Positions 1 through 11,790 of a stretch of 64,000 nucleotides of DNA are shown here, piece after piece. Position 1 is the stretch's first letter, and each line of letters starts with the position of its first letter. Under the pieces are notes generated by a model. That model made no database searches, was not told the DNA's origin, and worked only from the letters and a program-made list of their open reading frames with translations. The stretch is from Streptomyces lydicus (lineage in GTDB: Bacteria > Actinomycetota > Actinomycetes > Streptomycetales > Streptomycetaceae): contig NZ_JNZA01000003.1 of the NCBI RefSeq assembly GCF_000717345.1, positions 124,001 through 188,000 of the forward strand, written 5' to 3'. The position numbers and the translations under genes were made by a program.

Positions 1-430
1 CGAGCAGCGCGAAACCGGGGGCCTTGCGTCGGGCGGAGGCCAGCGCCGCGTTGCCGAGGCCACCGCGGCCGCCCTGGCCGGCGACGAACGTGGTGCCCTG
101 GCCGACGAGGTCGGCGAGCACATTGCCCGCCCGGTCCAGGACGACGGTGCCGTCGGGGACCGGCAGGACCAGGTCCTGGCCGTTCTTGCCGGAACGGTTG
201 TCGCCCGCGCCCGGCTGGCCGTTGGTGGCCTTGCGGTGCGGGTGGTGGTGATAGTCGAGAAGGGTGGTGACGTCCTGGTCGACGACCAGGATCACGTCGC
301 CGCCACGGCCGCCGTTGCCGCCGTCCGGGCCGCCCAGCGGCTTGAACTTCTCCCGCATCACGGAGGCCACGCCGTGGCCTCCGTTACCCGCGGCGACGTG
401 CAGCTCGACGCGGTCCACGAAGGTGGTCAT
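1..430 (-). CDS. obgE: Obg family GTPase, N-terminal part (cut by window edge)
   Basis: Only the first 143 residues lie in the window; the GTPase and C-terminal domains are beyond position 1. The visible part is the glycine-rich Obg fold: it opens [18 protein letters not shown] and has the repeated GG(N/R)GG stretches ([15 protein letters not shown], near residues 31-45) that build its type II helices. Obg proteins are ribosome-associated GTPases of 50S maturation and stress or growth control; in Streptomyces Obg also links GTP level to the onset of aerial growth (family knowledge). It follows rpmA and rplU on the same strand, the usual order in bacteria. The ATG at 428-430 is the natural start. 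Confidence 0.96.
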   Translation of the reverse strand, partial: MTTFVDRVELHVAAGNGGHGVASVMREKFKPLGGPDGGNGGRGGDVILVVDQDVTTLLDYHHHPHRKATNGQPGAGDNRSGKNGQDLVLPVPDGTVVLDRAGNVLADLVGQGTTFVAGQGGRGGLGNAALASARRKAPGFALL

Positions 431-497
431 GGTGGGGGTGCCTCCAGATAAACGGGGTGTTTTGGTACTGCGGTATGTCTCTGTCGTAACACGCCAA

Positions 498-542
498 GGG
501 CGGACCAGCCTTCCCGCTTCCGCGAGAAAAGGCGGTCCGCCC
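498..542 (-). terminator. Hairpin between rpmA and obgE
   Basis: Arms 498-506 and 534-542 (GGGCGGACC / GGTCCGCCC) continue into an inner stem 508-512 / 529-533 after a one-base bulge. It lies about 70 bases downstream of the rpmA stop and upstream of obgE, so it could be a terminator or an attenuator that lowers read-through from the ribosomal protein genes into obgE. There is no U tract, as is usual in Streptomyces. Confidence 0.5.
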
Positions 543-556
543 CTGATGACTGCGCC

Positions 557-583
557 GACTCCGGGGGATGCCCCCGGAATCCC
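557..583. repeat. Short palindromic dispersed element, copy 1
   Basis: The hairpin core CCGGGGG-ATG-CCCCCGG (561-577) is flanked by GACT and AATCCC. It resembles the G-run/C-run elements at 15669-15699, 21321-21362 and 40127-40169. This copy is intergenic, between rpmA and obgE. Confidence 0.4.
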
Positions 584-610
584 AGCCGAGTTACTACGTC
601 CGGGCCCGTA

Positions 611-868
611 TTACTGGGCGGCCGGGACGATGTTCACGACCTTGCGGCCACGGTGGGTGCCGAACTGCACCGCACCGGCCTCAAGGGCGAACAGGGTGTC
701 GTCGCCGCCGCGGCCGACGCCCGTGCCCGGGTGGAAGTGGGTGCCGCGCTGGCGGACCAGGATCTCACCGGCGAGGACGGCCTGACCGCCGAAGCGCTTC
801 ACGCCGAGCCGCTGAGCATTGGAGTCGCGACCGTTCCGAGTGGACGATGCGCCCTTCTTGTGTGCCAT
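611..868 (-). CDS. rpmA: 50S ribosomal protein L27
   Basis: The 85-residue protein starts [20 protein letters not shown], the canonical L27 N-terminus, which reaches the peptidyl transferase centre of the 50S subunit. The length is normal for the family, and [17 protein letters not shown] and [17 protein letters not shown] are typical L27 blocks. There is no cleavable N-terminal extension of the Firmicutes type. It lies 14 bases downstream of rplU on the same strand, so the two are co-transcribed, and obgE follows after a hairpin. Confidence 0.99.
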   Translation of the reverse strand: MAHKKGASSTRNGRDSNAQRLGVKRFGGQAVLAGEILVRQRGTHFHPGTGVGRGGDDTLFALEAGAVQFGTHRGRKVVNIVPAAQ

Positions 869-882
869 GTCTCCTCAGTCCC

Positions 883-1203
883 TTACTTCGCCGGAGCGTC
901 GATGCCGGTGATCTTCAGCGCCGTGTGGAGCTGGCGGTGGCCGATCCGCTTCTTGTAACCGGTCTTGTTCTTGTACTTCTGGATCCGGATCTTGTTGCCC
1001 TTGTGGTGGTCCACGACCTCACCCTGGACCTTCACGCCGGCCAGGACCCACGGGTCGCTGGTGACTGCGTCACCATCGACGACCAGCAGCGTGGAGAGCT
1101 CGACGGTGTCGCCGACCTTGCTGGTGGAGATGCGGTCAATCTCGATGACGTCGCCGACAGCAACCTTCTGCTGGCGCCCGCCGGTGCGCACGATCGCGTA
1201 CAC
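883..1203 (-). CDS. rplU: 50S ribosomal protein L21
   Basis: The 106-residue protein starts from GTG (M)[17 protein letters not shown] and ends with the L21 signature block [20 protein letters not shown]21 binds 23S rRNA domain VI in the large subunit. The start is preceded by AGAGAG-type purines. It is the first gene of rplU-rpmA(-obgE). The promoter candidate lies about 170-195 bases upstream, leaving a leader of roughly 160 nt, long enough for regulation, although I cannot assign a known leader family. Confidence 0.98.
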   Translation of the reverse strand: MYAIVRTGGRQQKVAVGDVIEIDRISTSKVGDTVELSTLLVVDGDAVTSDPWVLAGVKVQGEVVDHHKGNKIRIQKYKNKTGYKKRIGHRQLHTALKITGIDAPAK

Positions 1204-1369
1204 GCGGAACTCTCTTTCGCTAGAAACGGATCCTCTGATGCCAGCCGCTCACACGGGCTCGGGATAGGGCCCGTGGAATCCGAGTGGACGAGCGGCCTCT
1301 CCCGGGCGGACCGGGAGGTAGTTGCTCAGGGGTTGCGGTGTCTCAGATGTTCTCAGACACCGACGGTCA

Positions 1370-1398
1370 AGGTTACGGGGCCTTGACCAGGGGGTCAA
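1370..1398 (-). promoter_or_regulatory. Candidate vegetative promoter of rplU-rpmA
   Basis: Reading the minus strand, TTGACC (1393-1398), a 17-base spacer and TAACCT (1370-1375) form a good HrdB-type promoter pointing at rplU. Transcription would begin near 1363, giving a leader of about 160 nt. The -35 sits just downstream of the rne terminator hairpin. Confidence 0.55.
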
Positions 1399-1402
1399 AC
1401 CG

Positions 1403-1427
1403 GCCCCGGACACTGACGGTCCGGGGC
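1403..1427 (-). terminator. Terminator of rne
   Basis: Nine-base arms 1403-1411 and 1419-1427 (GCCCCGGAC / GTCCGGGGC) enclose a 7-base loop. The hairpin begins 23 bases downstream of the rne stop codon and just upstream of the rplU promoter. Confidence 0.65.
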
Positions 1428-1449
1428 ACGGCCTGGTGACTCACACGAC

Positions 1450-4400
1450 CTAGGACTGCTCGGCGGCCGCGGTCTTCTTGGCCGCCGCCTTCTTGGTCGT
1501 CGTCTTCTTCGTGGCGGTCTTCTTCGCGGTGGCCTTCTTGGCGGTGGTGGTCTTCTTCGCCGCCGCCTTCTTGGCCGGTGCCTTCTTCGCCGTGGCCTTC
1601 TTGGCGGTGGCCTTCTTCGCCGCCGCCTTCTTCGCGGTCTTCTTGGCAGCAGGCGCCGCCTCGGCCTCCGCCGCCTCGGCACCGACAGGCTCCGCGGCCT
1701 CGCCGGACACCGGCTCGGCGACGGGCTCCGCCGCGGGCGCCGAGATGACGACCGTCGCCGCCTCGTCGGCCTCCGGCGAACCCGCCGGGGCGGTCACCTT
1801 ACGGGTCACCCGACGGCGCGGACGGGCCGGCGCGGGCTCCGCGACCGGCGCCTCGGGGGCCGCCTCGGCCACCGGCTGCGGCTCGGCAGCCGGCGCCGGC
1901 TCGGCCGGCACCACGATCGCGGCGGGCTCCTCGGCGGCCTTGGGGGCCCCCGCCGGAGCGGACACCTTCCGGCTCACCCGGCGGCGGCCACGGCTGCGCC
2001 CGGCGGCCGCCTCGGCCTCCGCGGGGCTGCTGAACCACTCGTCGGCCTCGGCCACCGCGGGCTGCAGCTCGGCCTCGGTCACCGGGGCGGGCTCCAGCTC
2101 GGGAGCGGCGCCGTCCGGCAGCGACGGGGCCGCCTCGACCTCGTGGACGTGCGGCTCGGCCTGCGCGGCCTTGCCCTTCTTCTTGCGCTTGCCGCCACCG
2201 CCGACCGTCGTCGGCTGTTCCATGTGGACGATCACGCCGCGGCCGTTGCAGTGCACGCACTGCTCCGAGAACGACTCCAGCAGACCCTGGCCGACCCGCT
2301 TGCGGGTCATCTGGACCAGGCCCAGCGAGGTGACCTCGGCCACCTGGTGCTTCGTACGGTCCCGGCCCAGGCACTCCAGCAGACGCCGCAGCACCAGGTC
2401 CCGGTTGGACTCCAGCACCATGTCGATGAAGTCGATCACGATGATGCCGCCGAGGTCGCGCAGCCGCAGCTGGCGCACGATCTCCTCGGCCGCCTCCAGG
2501 TTGTTCCTGGTGACCGTCTCCTCCAGGTTGCCGCCCTGGCCGGTGAACTTGCCGGTGTTGACGTCGACCACGACCATCGCCTCGGTCCGGTCGATCACCA
2601 GCGAGCCGCCGCTGGGCAGCCAGACCTTGCGGTCCAGCGCCTTCATCAGCTGCTCGTCGATCCGGTACGTCGCGAAGACATCGACGTCCGACGTCCACTT
2701 CTGCAGCCGGTCGACGAGGTCCGGGGCGACGTGGTTGACGTAGCCGTGGATGGTCTCCCACGCCTCGTCACCGCTGACGATGACCTTGGAGAAGTCCTCG
2801 TTGAAGATGTCGCGGACAACCCGGACGGTCATGTCCGGCTCGCCGTAGAGCAGCGTCGGGGCGTTCGCGGAGGACCCCTTCGCCTTCTTCTGGATCTCCT
2901 CCCACTGCGCCTGCAGACGCTGGACGTCGCGCGCCAGCTCCTCCTCGCTCGCGCCCTCCGCGGCCGTACGGACGATGACGCCCGCGTCCTCGGGGACGAT
3001 CTTCTTGAGGATCTGCTTCAGGCGCGACCGCTCGGTGTCCGGGAGCTTGCGGCTGATACCCGTCATCGAGCCCTCGGGCACGTAGACCAGGTACCGGCCG
3101 GGCAGCGACACCTGGCTGGTCAGCCGGGCGCCCTTGTGACCGATCGGGTCCTTGGTGACCTGCACCAGCACCGACTGGCCGGACTTCAGCGCGGTCTCGA
3201 TGCGGCGCGGCCCGTTGGCCATGCCCAGTGCCTCGAAGTTGACCTCACCGGCGTACAGCACGGCGTTGCGGCCCTTGCCGATGTCGACGAAGGCGGCCTC
3301 CATCGACGGCAGGACGTTCTGCACCTTGCCGAGGTAGACGTTGCCGACGTACGAGGTCGCCTGCTCCTTGTTGACGAAGTGCTCCACGAGCACGTTGTCC
3401 TCGAGGACGCCGATCTGGGTGCGCTCGCCGCTCTGGCGGACGACCATCACCCGCTCGACGGCCTCGCGACGGGCCAGGAACTCGGCCTCGGTGATGATCG
3501 GCACCCGGCGGCGGCCCTGCTCGCGGCCCTCGCGGCGCCGCTGCTTCTTGGCCTCCAGGCGCGTCGCCCCCTTGATCGACTGCACCTCGTCCGCGCTGGT
3601 GCCCTCTTCCTTCTTACGGGGCTCACGGACCTTGACGACCGTGCGCTCCGGGTCGTCGGCGTGGCCGGGCTCGGCATCCGCACCGTCCCCGCTGCGACGG
3701 CGGCGGCGACGGCGACGACGGCTGCTGCTGGAGCCGCCGCCCGCCTCCTCGGCCTCCTCGTGGGCCTCCGCCTCGTCGGCGGCGTGCTCCTCGTCCTCCT
3801 CGGACTCGGCCTCGTCCGCGGCTTCCTCGGCGGACTGCTCGTCGGCACCGTCGGCGGACTCACCGCGGCGACGGCGACGGCCACCACGGCGGCGGCGGCG
3901 CGAGGGACGCTCGGCGGACTCGTCCTCGGCCTGGCCGGACTCCTCCGGCTCGGTCTCCGGCTCGGCCTCCTCGGCGGCGGCCGGTGCGGCCTGGCCGGTC
4001 TCCGGCTCGACGACGGGCGTGACCTGCTCGGGCTCGGCCGGGGCGCCGCGACGGCGGCGACGGCGCGAGGCGGCGGGCTGCTCCTCGACGGCCTCGGTCG
4101 CCGCCTCTTCCTGGCGGGCCGCGGCGTGCGCGGCGGCCGCGGATTCCGGGGTCTGGAACATCGGCTCGGTGAAGACCGGCGCCTGGAAGACGGCGGTCGG
4201 CGGACGCTGCGCCCGGCGGCGGCCGCGGGCCGGCGCCTCCTGCGCGGGCTCCTCCGCGGCACGGGGCTCCTCGGCCCGCGGTGCCTCGGCGGCCGGCTCA
4301 GCGGCACGGCGGCGCGAACGGCGGCGGGGCGCCTCGGCGGGCTCAGCGGGCTCGCTCGCCGCGACGGCCTCGGCGGCCGGCGCCTCTTCGGCGGCCTCGG

Positions 4401-5202
4401 GCGCACCGGCGGGTGCGGTGGCCTTACGAGTGGCGCGGCGGCGCGCACGGGCCGGCCTGGCGTCCTCGGCGGGCGCGGGCGCCTCCTCCTCGGCGGCCGG
4501 GGCAGCCGGGGCGGCGCTCTCCACCGCTTCAGGTGCGGCCTCCTCGGCGGCGCTCACCTGAGGTGCGCCGGCCGGAGCGGTGGCCTTACGGGTGGCCCGG
4601 CGGCGCGCACGGGCGGGCTTGGCCTCCTCGGCGGCGGCCGGTGCGGCCTCCTCGGCGACGGGGGCGGCCTCTGTGGTGACCGCGGCGGGCGCGGGCGCCT
4701 CGGCGGCCGGCTCCACGGCGGTCTCGGTCTGCGGGGACCCGGCGGGCGCGGACACCTTGCGGGTGGCCCGGCGGCGGGTACGGCGCGGCGCGGCGTCCTC
4801 GGCCTGCGGCGCCTCGGCGGGCGCCTCCTCTGCGGCAGCGGGCTCCTCGACGGCGGCCGGAGCCTCGGCGGGCTCCTCGGCGGCCGGCTGCGGCGGCCCC
4901 GCCGGAGAGGTGGCCTTACGGGTCGCGCGGCGGCGCGTACGGGCGGGCTTGGCGTCGTCCCCGGTGGTGACCGACGCGGCGGCGGGCTCCCCGGCGGGGG
5001 CCGGGTCGTCCACGGGTGCCGCGGCGGTCTCGGTGCTCACCACGGCCGCCTCCGGTGCCTCTCCGGCCACCGGCGGACCGGCCGGCCGGGACGCCGCACG
5101 GCGCCTACGGCGCGGCGGAAGCGTGTCGCTGGGTGAGTGGTTGTCGTCGATTCCACGGTCCTTGGACGGCGTGGAGTCAGTGGGCTCAATGGGCTCGAGC
5201 AT
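1450..5202 (-). CDS. rne: Ribonuclease E/G with long Arg-rich repeat arms
   Basis: The 1250-residue endoribonuclease cleaves single-stranded RNA in rRNA processing and mRNA decay. The catalytic core is central: an S1-like RNA-binding domain from about residue 585, the active-site region [10 protein letters not shown] near 880 followed by IIVIDFIDM, and the Zn-link CVHC near 982 that joins subunits in RNase E. This is the Streptomyces layout, unlike E. coli RNase E, which carries its core at the N-terminus. The first ~560 residues are Ala/Glu/Pro-rich with Arg clusters. The motif RRR-(A/V)-(T/S)RK...PAG recurs near residues 90, 143, 200 and 253 and twice more after the core, and the tail is Lys/Ala-rich ([17 protein letters not shown]). 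These arms probably bind RNA and partners such as polynucleotide phosphorylase. ATG at 5202 is preceded by GGGAGAAC. Confidence 0.96.
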   Translation of the reverse strand: MLEPIEPTDSTPSKDRGIDDNHSPSDTLPPRRRRRAASRPAGPPVAGEAPEAAVVSTETAAAPVDDPAPAGEPAAASVTTGDDAKPARTRRRATRKATSPAGPPQPAAEEPAEAPAAVEEPAAAEEAPAEAPQAEDAAPRRTRRRATRKVSAPAGSPQTETAVEPAAEAPAPAAVTTEAAPVAEEAAPAAAEEAKPARARRRATRKATAPAGAPQVSAAEEAAPEAVESAAPAAPAAEEEAPAPAEDARPARARRRATRKATAPAGAPEAAEEAPAAEAVAASEPAEPAEAPRRRSRRRAAEPAAEAPRAEEPRAAEEPAQEAPARGRRRAQRPPTAVFQAPVFTEPMFQTPESAAAAHAAARQEEAATEAVEEQPAASRRRRRRGAPAEPEQVTPVVEPETGQAAPAAAEEAEPETEPEESGQAEDESAERPSRRRRRGGRRRRRGESADGADEQSAEEAADEAESEEDEEHAADEAEAHEEAEEAGGGSSSSRRRRRRRRRSGDGADAEPGHADDPERTVVKVREPRKKEEGTSADEVQSIKGATRLEAKKQRRREGREQGRRRVPIITEAEFLARREAVERVMVVRQSGERTQIGVLEDNVLVEHFVNKEQATSYVGNVYLGKVQNVLPSMEAAFVDIGKGRNAVLYAGEVNFEALGMANGPRRIETALKSGQSVLVQVTKDPIGHKGARLTSQVSLPGRYLVYVPEGSMTGISRKLPDTERSRLKQILKKIVPEDAGVIVRTAAEGASEEELARDVQRLQAQWEEIQKKAKGSSANAPTLLYGEPDMTVRVVRDIFNEDFSKVIVSGDEAWETIHGYVNHVAPDLVDRLQKWTSDVDVFATYRIDEQLMKALDRKVWLPSGGSLVIDRTEAMVVVDVNTGKFTGQGGNLEETVTRNNLEAAEEIVRQLRLRDLGGIIVIDFIDMVLESNRDLVLRRLLECLGRDRTKHQVAEVTSLGLVQMTRKRVGQGLLESFSEQCVHCNGRGVIVHMEQPTTVGGGGKRKKKGKAAQAEPHVHEVEAAPSLPDGAAPELEPAPVTEAELQPAVAEADEWFSSPAEAEAAAGRSRGRRRVSRKVSAPAGAPKAAEEPAAIVVPAEPAPAAEPQPVAEAAPEAPVAEPAPARPRRRVTRKVTAPAGSPEADEAATVVISAPAAEPVAEPVSGEAAEPVGAEAAEAEAAPAAKKTAKKAAAKKATAKKATAKKAPAKKAAAKKTTTAKKATAKKTATKKTTTKKAAAKKTAAAEQS

Positions 5203-5422
5203 GCGGGCGGTTCTCCCGTCACGCTCCCGGGCGCCGGGCCTTGTTCCGGCCGCGGTCCGCGTGATGAGCGCGGGCCCGCTGTCCGGGGCGTGGGCGCCGC
5301 ACGGGAGCTGTCGTCTCGCTCGCCGGGCCCCGTAGGGCGGGGACCGGCGAAAGTCTCCTGGTCAGTGCGTCTGCCGGACCGGGGTGGCTCCCTGGCTGAT
5401 CGGCGACGCGACGACGGCAGTC

Positions 5423-6223
5423 CTACGCAGTACCTTCCCCGACTGACGGGGAGGTCCCACTCGGCGCCTTCGCGGCACTCAGCCCGGCGGCCGTGGGTGG
5501 GGCGGCCGTGGCAGCGTCGCGGTCGGGCGCTAGCGGGTCAGTCACCGCGCCGGTCTCCTCATCGAGCAGCCCCTGCGCCAGCCTGGTCACCGCAGCGGGG
5601 ACCGGCGGCGCCAGGTCGGCCGTAGCTCGGAGGCCGGACAGGACGTCGTCGGGTCGAACGGCGGGTGTCACATGCCGAACAACCAGCCGCAGTATCGCAC
5701 AGGCTTTGCCGTCGGGCCTATCGCCCTCGCGGCCGGAGGTCTCCAGACGCGCCACTGCGGCCCGCGCGTCGAAGCTCCGCATGCCGTTTTTCGTCCGGCG
5801 CTCGACCAGCACCTCGTCGGCGGCGAGGAACGCCTCGACGGCCCGCTGGGCCGTCTCTGCCTCGACGCCGTCGAGCCGGATCTCCCACACCGAAGCCTGC
5901 AGCCGGTCGGCCAGTCCGCTCGTGTGCGCCTGTACGGAGTCGATCACGTCGAGTCCGTCCGGCAGCGACTCGTTGAGCAGTTCGCGAAGCTTGTCCGGAT
6001 CGCGGTGCTCGGCGAGCTGGATCTCCAGATACTCGGCCTCACTGCCCGTACCCGTCGGGGCGGCGTTGGCGTACGACACCTTGGGGTGCGGGGTGAACCC
6101 CGCTGAATAGGCCATGGGGACCTCGGCGCGGCGCAGCGCCCGCTCGAAAGCGCGCTGGAAGTCGCGGTGGCTGGTGAACCGGAGGCGGCCGCGCTTGGTG
6201 TAGCGCAGTCGGATGCGCTGCAC
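5423..6223 (-). CDS. DUF2344 / TIGR03936-type radical SAM-associated protein
   Basis: The 266-residue protein starts MQRIRLRYTKRGRLRFTSHRDFQRAFERALRRA and has the family block GFTPHPKVSYANAAPTG. Members are the usual partner of the B12-binding-type radical SAM protein encoded here at 7917-9842; in some bacteria the two are fused. Their biochemical role is not established; a role in RNA or tRNA modification has been suggested by context with rne and ribosomal genes. The C-terminal ~60 residues are low-complexity Ala/Pro. It is upstream of rne on the same strand with a 220-base gap in which I see no other gene. Confidence 0.88.
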   Translation of the reverse strand: MQRIRLRYTKRGRLRFTSHRDFQRAFERALRRAEVPMAYSAGFTPHPKVSYANAAPTGTGSEAEYLEIQLAEHRDPDKLRELLNESLPDGLDVIDSVQAHTSGLADRLQASVWEIRLDGVEAETAQRAVEAFLAADEVLVERRTKNGMRSFDARAAVARLETSGREGDRPDGKACAILRLVVRHVTPAVRPDDVLSGLRATADLAPPVPAAVTRLAQGLLDEETGAVTDPLAPDRDAATAAPPTAAGLSAAKAPSGTSPSVGEGTA

Positions 6224-6271
6224 CGCCGGTGCGGGCGGCGGGCCTTCGGGCTGTCGCTTGCCCAGTGTCGT

Positions 6272-7252
6272 TCAGTCCTTCGTGAGTGCGGTCGTACTGC
6301 TACCTAGAGTACGTGTCCCGCGGCCCCCAGGTTCCCGGTGGGGCGGTACCGCCGCGGAACGCCGCTCCGGAGCGGGCGTTCCGAACAGGGCTCGGCGGAT
6401 CTCCCCGCGGGTCTGCCGCACCGTCTCGCGCACCCCGCGCAGCGCCCGCCGCACCGGCCGCCAGACACCGTCCCGGACGGCGTGACCGAGCGGGGTGAGC
6501 ACGTGGCGGTACGCCCGGCGCAGCGGCTCGGCGACGAGCCGGCGCAGCACCGCCCCCAGGAACCGGCCCACCGCCCGCGAGATCGCCCCGGCGACCCGCC
6601 AGCAGTGCCCGAGCGCGTCCGCGACCTCACGGACGACCACCGTCAGCACGGTCGCCAGCGCCCCGAGGACCGGCCCGAGAACGTACCGCCACAGGGCGAC
6701 GGCCGGGACCAGCACAATCCACCGGACGAGTGCGGCCAGTACCGTGACGACCCCCGTCAGCACCCAGCCGACCGCCCGCCCCACCGGCGCCAGCACCCAC
6801 GTGTACAGCCACCGGGCCGGCACCACGACGAGCCGGTGCCCCAGCCGGCCGAGCGCCGCGCCCAGCCGCCGCGCCAGCCACCACAACCCGGCACCGATGC
6901 CCCGCACCACCCGGGCCAGCCCCCGGCCGAGGGGCGTCAGGACATGGCGCCACACCAGGGCCAGCGGCGCGACCACCAGCGTCCGCCAGACCCAGGCGAG
7001 CGGGAGCACCACGAGGGTGCGCCAGGTCCAGGCCACCGGTCGCAGGACGAGGGTGCGCCACAGCAGGGCCAGGCCACGCCCCAGGGGGCGGAGCACGGTG
7101 CGGTCGACGGCCCGGGCGGCGGTGGTCAGGGCGTCCCAGAGCAGACACACCGGCACCACGAGAATCAGCACCACCACCCGCACCGGGAAGCGGACCGCGG
7201 TGGTCAGACATCCCTCGCCGGGCTCACGGTGTGCGTACCGGGCCGGTTCCAT
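6272..7252 (-). CDS. Trp/Arg/Leu/Val-repeat membrane protein, unknown function
   Basis: I do not recognise a family. I chose the ATG at 7252 (MEPARYAHREPGEG), giving 326 residues; a longer frame to 7393 would run into the acetyltransferase gene. From about residue 20 there is one clear hydrophobic helix (VRVVVLILVVPVCLLWDAL). A chain of near-repeats of about 14 residues follows, with the pattern W-R-(T/H)-L-V-V-x-P-L-A-x-(V/T) and LTPLGRGLARVVRG. The aromatic, arginine and leucine spacing suggests amphipathic helices lying on or crossing the membrane. Codon use is as GC-rich as its neighbours. It separates the two radical SAM-linked genes and stops 48 bases before the DUF2344 gene. Confidence 0.72.
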   Translation of the reverse strand: MEPARYAHREPGEGCLTTAVRFPVRVVVLILVVPVCLLWDALTTAARAVDRTVLRPLGRGLALLWRTLVLRPVAWTWRTLVVLPLAWVWRTLVVAPLALVWRHVLTPLGRGLARVVRGIGAGLWWLARRLGAALGRLGHRLVVVPARWLYTWVLAPVGRAVGWVLTGVVTVLAALVRWIVLVPAVALWRYVLGPVLGALATVLTVVVREVADALGHCWRVAGAISRAVGRFLGAVLRRLVAEPLRRAYRHVLTPLGHAVRDGVWRPVRRALRGVRETVRQTRGEIRRALFGTPAPERRSAAVPPHREPGGRGTRTLGSSTTALTKD

Positions 7253-7277
7253 ACGGCTCCCCCTGTCGGTCGGTCCC

Positions 7278-7838
7278 TCAGACGTGCGCGTCGGCCTGCT
7301 GCCGCCGGGCGTGGATCCAGTAGCGCAGCTTCTCGCCCCGCTGGTCCTCGAAGACCCCGCCGCACGCCTCGATGACCCTGCGCGAACCGGCATTGGTGTC
7401 GTCGCAGGTCACCAACACCCGGTCGAGGCCCAGTTCCTGATGGGCATACGGGAGCGCGGCGCGCAGCATCGCGGTGGCGTGGCCGCGGCGGCGCGCGGAG
7501 GGGCGGACCGCGTAGCCGACGTGGCCGCCGTAGGCGAGGAGCGTGCCGGTCAGCCGGTGCCGGAGGGCGATCCGCCCCAGGTAGGTGTCGCCCTCGACCC
7601 ACCACAGCGTGGTCGAGGGCACCACGCCGTCGGCCCGCTCGTCGTACGACGTGCCGCCGACCGTGCCGACGTACGCGGCGAACCCCTCGGCGGACGGCCA
7701 GCGGTCACGCCAAGTCCTCAGCTCACGGGCCAGGTTGGAGTGCGGGGACCGGTCCGCCCCCTCGGCGCGGAATTCCTCCATGGCGGCGAGGAACGAGGCG
7801 TGCACGTCGACGGTGGGGGCGATCAACTGCGGTGGCAT
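7278..7838 (-). CDS. GNAT family N-acetyltransferase
   Basis: This 186-residue acetyltransferase (start MPPQLIAPTVDVHASFLAAM) probably transfers an acetyl group from acetyl-CoA to an amine. The acetyl-CoA-binding motif is visible as VRPSARRRGHATAMLRAALPYA (R-x-x-G-x-A-type loop) near residue 110, followed by LGLDRVLVTCDDTNAGSRRVIEACGG, the usual motif B, and a C-terminal RYWI. Such proteins in Streptomyces are often called ribosomal-protein- or toxin-type acetyltransferases, but nothing here fixes the substrate. A GTG at 7859 would add seven residues. It is transcribed with the genes on both sides. Confidence 0.86.
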   Translation of the reverse strand: MPPQLIAPTVDVHASFLAAMEEFRAEGADRSPHSNLARELRTWRDRWPSAEGFAAYVGTVGGTSYDERADGVVPSTTLWWVEGDTYLGRIALRHRLTGTLLAYGGHVGYAVRPSARRRGHATAMLRAALPYAHQELGLDRVLVTCDDTNAGSRRVIEACGGVFEDQRGEKLRYWIHARRQQADAHV

Positions 7839-7916
7839 CGCCCCATTGTCCGCGGACACGCCACGGCCCGGCGCCGCGGGGTGCGGGCGCCGGGCCGGAA
7901 ACGCTGATGCGGAGCG

Positions 7917-9842
<1,926 letters not shown>

Positions 9843-9940
9843 CTCGAACCTTCGTGAGCTGGCATGGGGCGACTATCAAGCGTAACCCGCTCGGAGTCGC
9901 CCCTCGCACGGCGCGGGAGAGCCCCCGCCCGGGGGCGCCC

Positions 9941-11608
9941 TCACGGCCGGAGCGCCGCCCGGTACTTGCGCCGCGAAGCCTTCTTCCACACCCGCGGCAG
10001 CTCCCGCTCCCGGTCCGCCGCCCGGGCCTCCTCGCGGCCGTACAGGAGACCGAAGGTGAAACCGCCCTCGCCCGCCTGCTGCGCCTGGGTCGCCAGCTCG
10101 CGCAGGGCGCCGCGGGCCACCACGCTGTCCTGGTGGTCGCCGAGCAGCTGCTGCACCCGCTTGACGCGCTTGGCGAACTTCTTCGCGGGGCGGCCGAGCG
10201 CCGGGCGGGCCGCCTCTGCCGCGTACCGCGTCCGCTTGGCGGCCTTCCGGGCGCGGTGCAGCGCCACGTCCCGGTCCTGTCCCGCGGGGGCGTCCAGCGC
10301 GGTCCGCACGCGGCGGGCGAGTCGCCGGTAGTCCTTCAGCACGGCCCGGGCCGCGATCTCGGGTGCCGGCCGGCCGGCCCCCGGGCGCAACGGCGGGTCC
10401 TCCAGGAGGGCGTGCAGGGTCTTCAGGAGCGCGAGGTAGCGGTCGCCGTCCAGGGTGGCGAGCACCCGGTCCCGGGACTCCGCCCGGTGCCGCTCCGACC
10501 AGATGCGCAGCCGGGCGTCGACCGGGCCCAGCCGCAGGGTCCGGGGCACGTCGGCCACCGCGGTCACCAGCCGGTCGGTCAGCACCTCGCGGTCCCGCTC
10601 CACGCCCAGCTCCGCCGCCAGCCACTTCAGTTCGCCGCCGACCGGTGCGGTGACACCCCGGTCGAGGACCTTGGTGTACGAGCGGAACGCGCTGCGCAGC
10701 CGGCGGGTGGCGACGCGCATGCGGTGCACCGAGTCGGGGACGTCGCGGCGCACCGCGGGGTCGAGTTCGACGATCACCCGCAGCTGCTCGCGGACGTACT
10801 CCAGGACGAGATCACCGGCGGTGCCCCTCCGGCCGGCCCCCTTCTTGCCGGAGCCTTTCCTGCCGGATCCCTTCTTGCCCGACTCTTTCTCGCCAAAGTT
10901 CTTCCGGCTGGCGGCTGCGGCGCCCTTGCCGGAGGCCACGGCGGCGGTGCGGTCCTCGGGGCGGGCCGGTCGCAGACCGGTCTCCTCCAGCGCCCTGGCC
11001 AGCTTCGACGGGGCGGACGCCGGGTGGACACCGACCGCGGCCAGCGCCCGCTCAGCCTCGTCCAGCAGACCGGGATCGCGCTCTCCCCCGCCGGTCAGCT
11101 CCACCTCGATCTCGCGCCAGCGCGCCTCGGTACGGCCGGCCACCCCGGCCGCACCCGGCTTCTCCGCCTCTCCCGCCGGCCACGCCCACACCTCGTCCAC
11201 CGCGACCTCGGCGAGCGGCGCGCCCGCGGCGTCCCGCAGCTCCCGCACCGTGCGGCGGGTCCGCAGCCGTACGACAGGGACCAGGTCCCGGTCGAGCACC
11301 CGTGCGCGCACGAGCGACGTCAGCTCCGGGGGCGGGACGTCGGACAGCGGCGCCCGGATCTCCTCGCGCTCCCCGGGCCCGGCCGGCAGCTTCAGATGCC
11401 AGCCGGCGTCCCTGCCCCCGGTGCGCCGCCGCAGGGTGATGCCGGCCGCGGTCAGGCGCTGGTCGGGGGTGTCGTAGTAGAGGGCGTCCAGATCCTCCAC
11501 GCCCTGTTCCACCACGGTGGCGACCCGGTCGATGCCTGCCAGGTCGGGCAGCCGGGTGGTGCTGTCGGCTTCGTATTTCCGCTCGATCTCCCGCACGGTG
11601 TCCGCCAT
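9941..11608 (-). CDS. CYTH and CHAD domain protein
   Basis: The protein has 555 residues. The N-terminal CYTH domain (about 1-210) begins MADTVREIERKYEAD and has the ExExK signature EIERK that binds triphosphate with Mg. The CHAD domain (about 275-550) is a helical bundle with conserved basic residues (VHRMRVATRRLRSAFRSYTKVL) that binds polyphosphate. CYTH-CHAD proteins are thought to act in polyphosphate or triphosphate metabolism. A Lys/Gly/Ser repeat linker (GSGRKGSGKKG, near residue 255) joins the domains. It ends about 100 bases upstream of the radical SAM gene, on the same strand. The divergent gene at 11791 marks its promoter region. Confidence 0.94.
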   Translation of the reverse strand: MADTVREIERKYEADSTTRLPDLAGIDRVATVVEQGVEDLDALYYDTPDQRLTAAGITLRRRTGGRDAGWHLKLPAGPGEREEIRAPLSDVPPPELTSLVRARVLDRDLVPVVRLRTRRTVRELRDAAGAPLAEVAVDEVWAWPAGEAEKPGAAGVAGRTEARWREIEVELTGGGERDPGLLDEAERALAAVGVHPASAPSKLARALEETGLRPARPEDRTAAVASGKGAAAASRKNFGEKESGKKGSGRKGSGKKGAGRRGTAGDLVLEYVREQLRVIVELDPAVRRDVPDSVHRMRVATRRLRSAFRSYTKVLDRGVTAPVGGELKWLAAELGVERDREVLTDRLVTAVADVPRTLRLGPVDARLRIWSERHRAESRDRVLATLDGDRYLALLKTLHALLEDPPLRPGAGRPAPEIAARAVLKDYRRLARRVRTALDAPAGQDRDVALHRARKAAKRTRYAAEAARPALGRPAKKFAKRVKRVQQLLGDHQDSVVARGALRELATQAQQAGEGGFTFGLLYGREEARAADRERELPRVWKKASRRKYRAALRP

Positions 11609-11790
11609 GCATCGAATTTAGCCACCACGCGGGGCGAGGACCACCCGCCCTGTCAGGATCCGGAAGAGCGGGTGGCATTTGCCAGGGAAGGTGTCTTACG
11701 GTGTGTCACAGAACGCCCACTCAGAGTGGCGAACCGGCCGCGCTGCGTGGCCGTCGGCGCTGACTCGACCCTTCGGGGAGGGAGACATCC

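Noticed and set aside
2143..5136. A 997-codon open frame antisense to rne
   Set aside because: High GC keeps the opposite strand free of stops. The translation is leucine/glycine/arginine low complexity, and rne is clear on the other strand.
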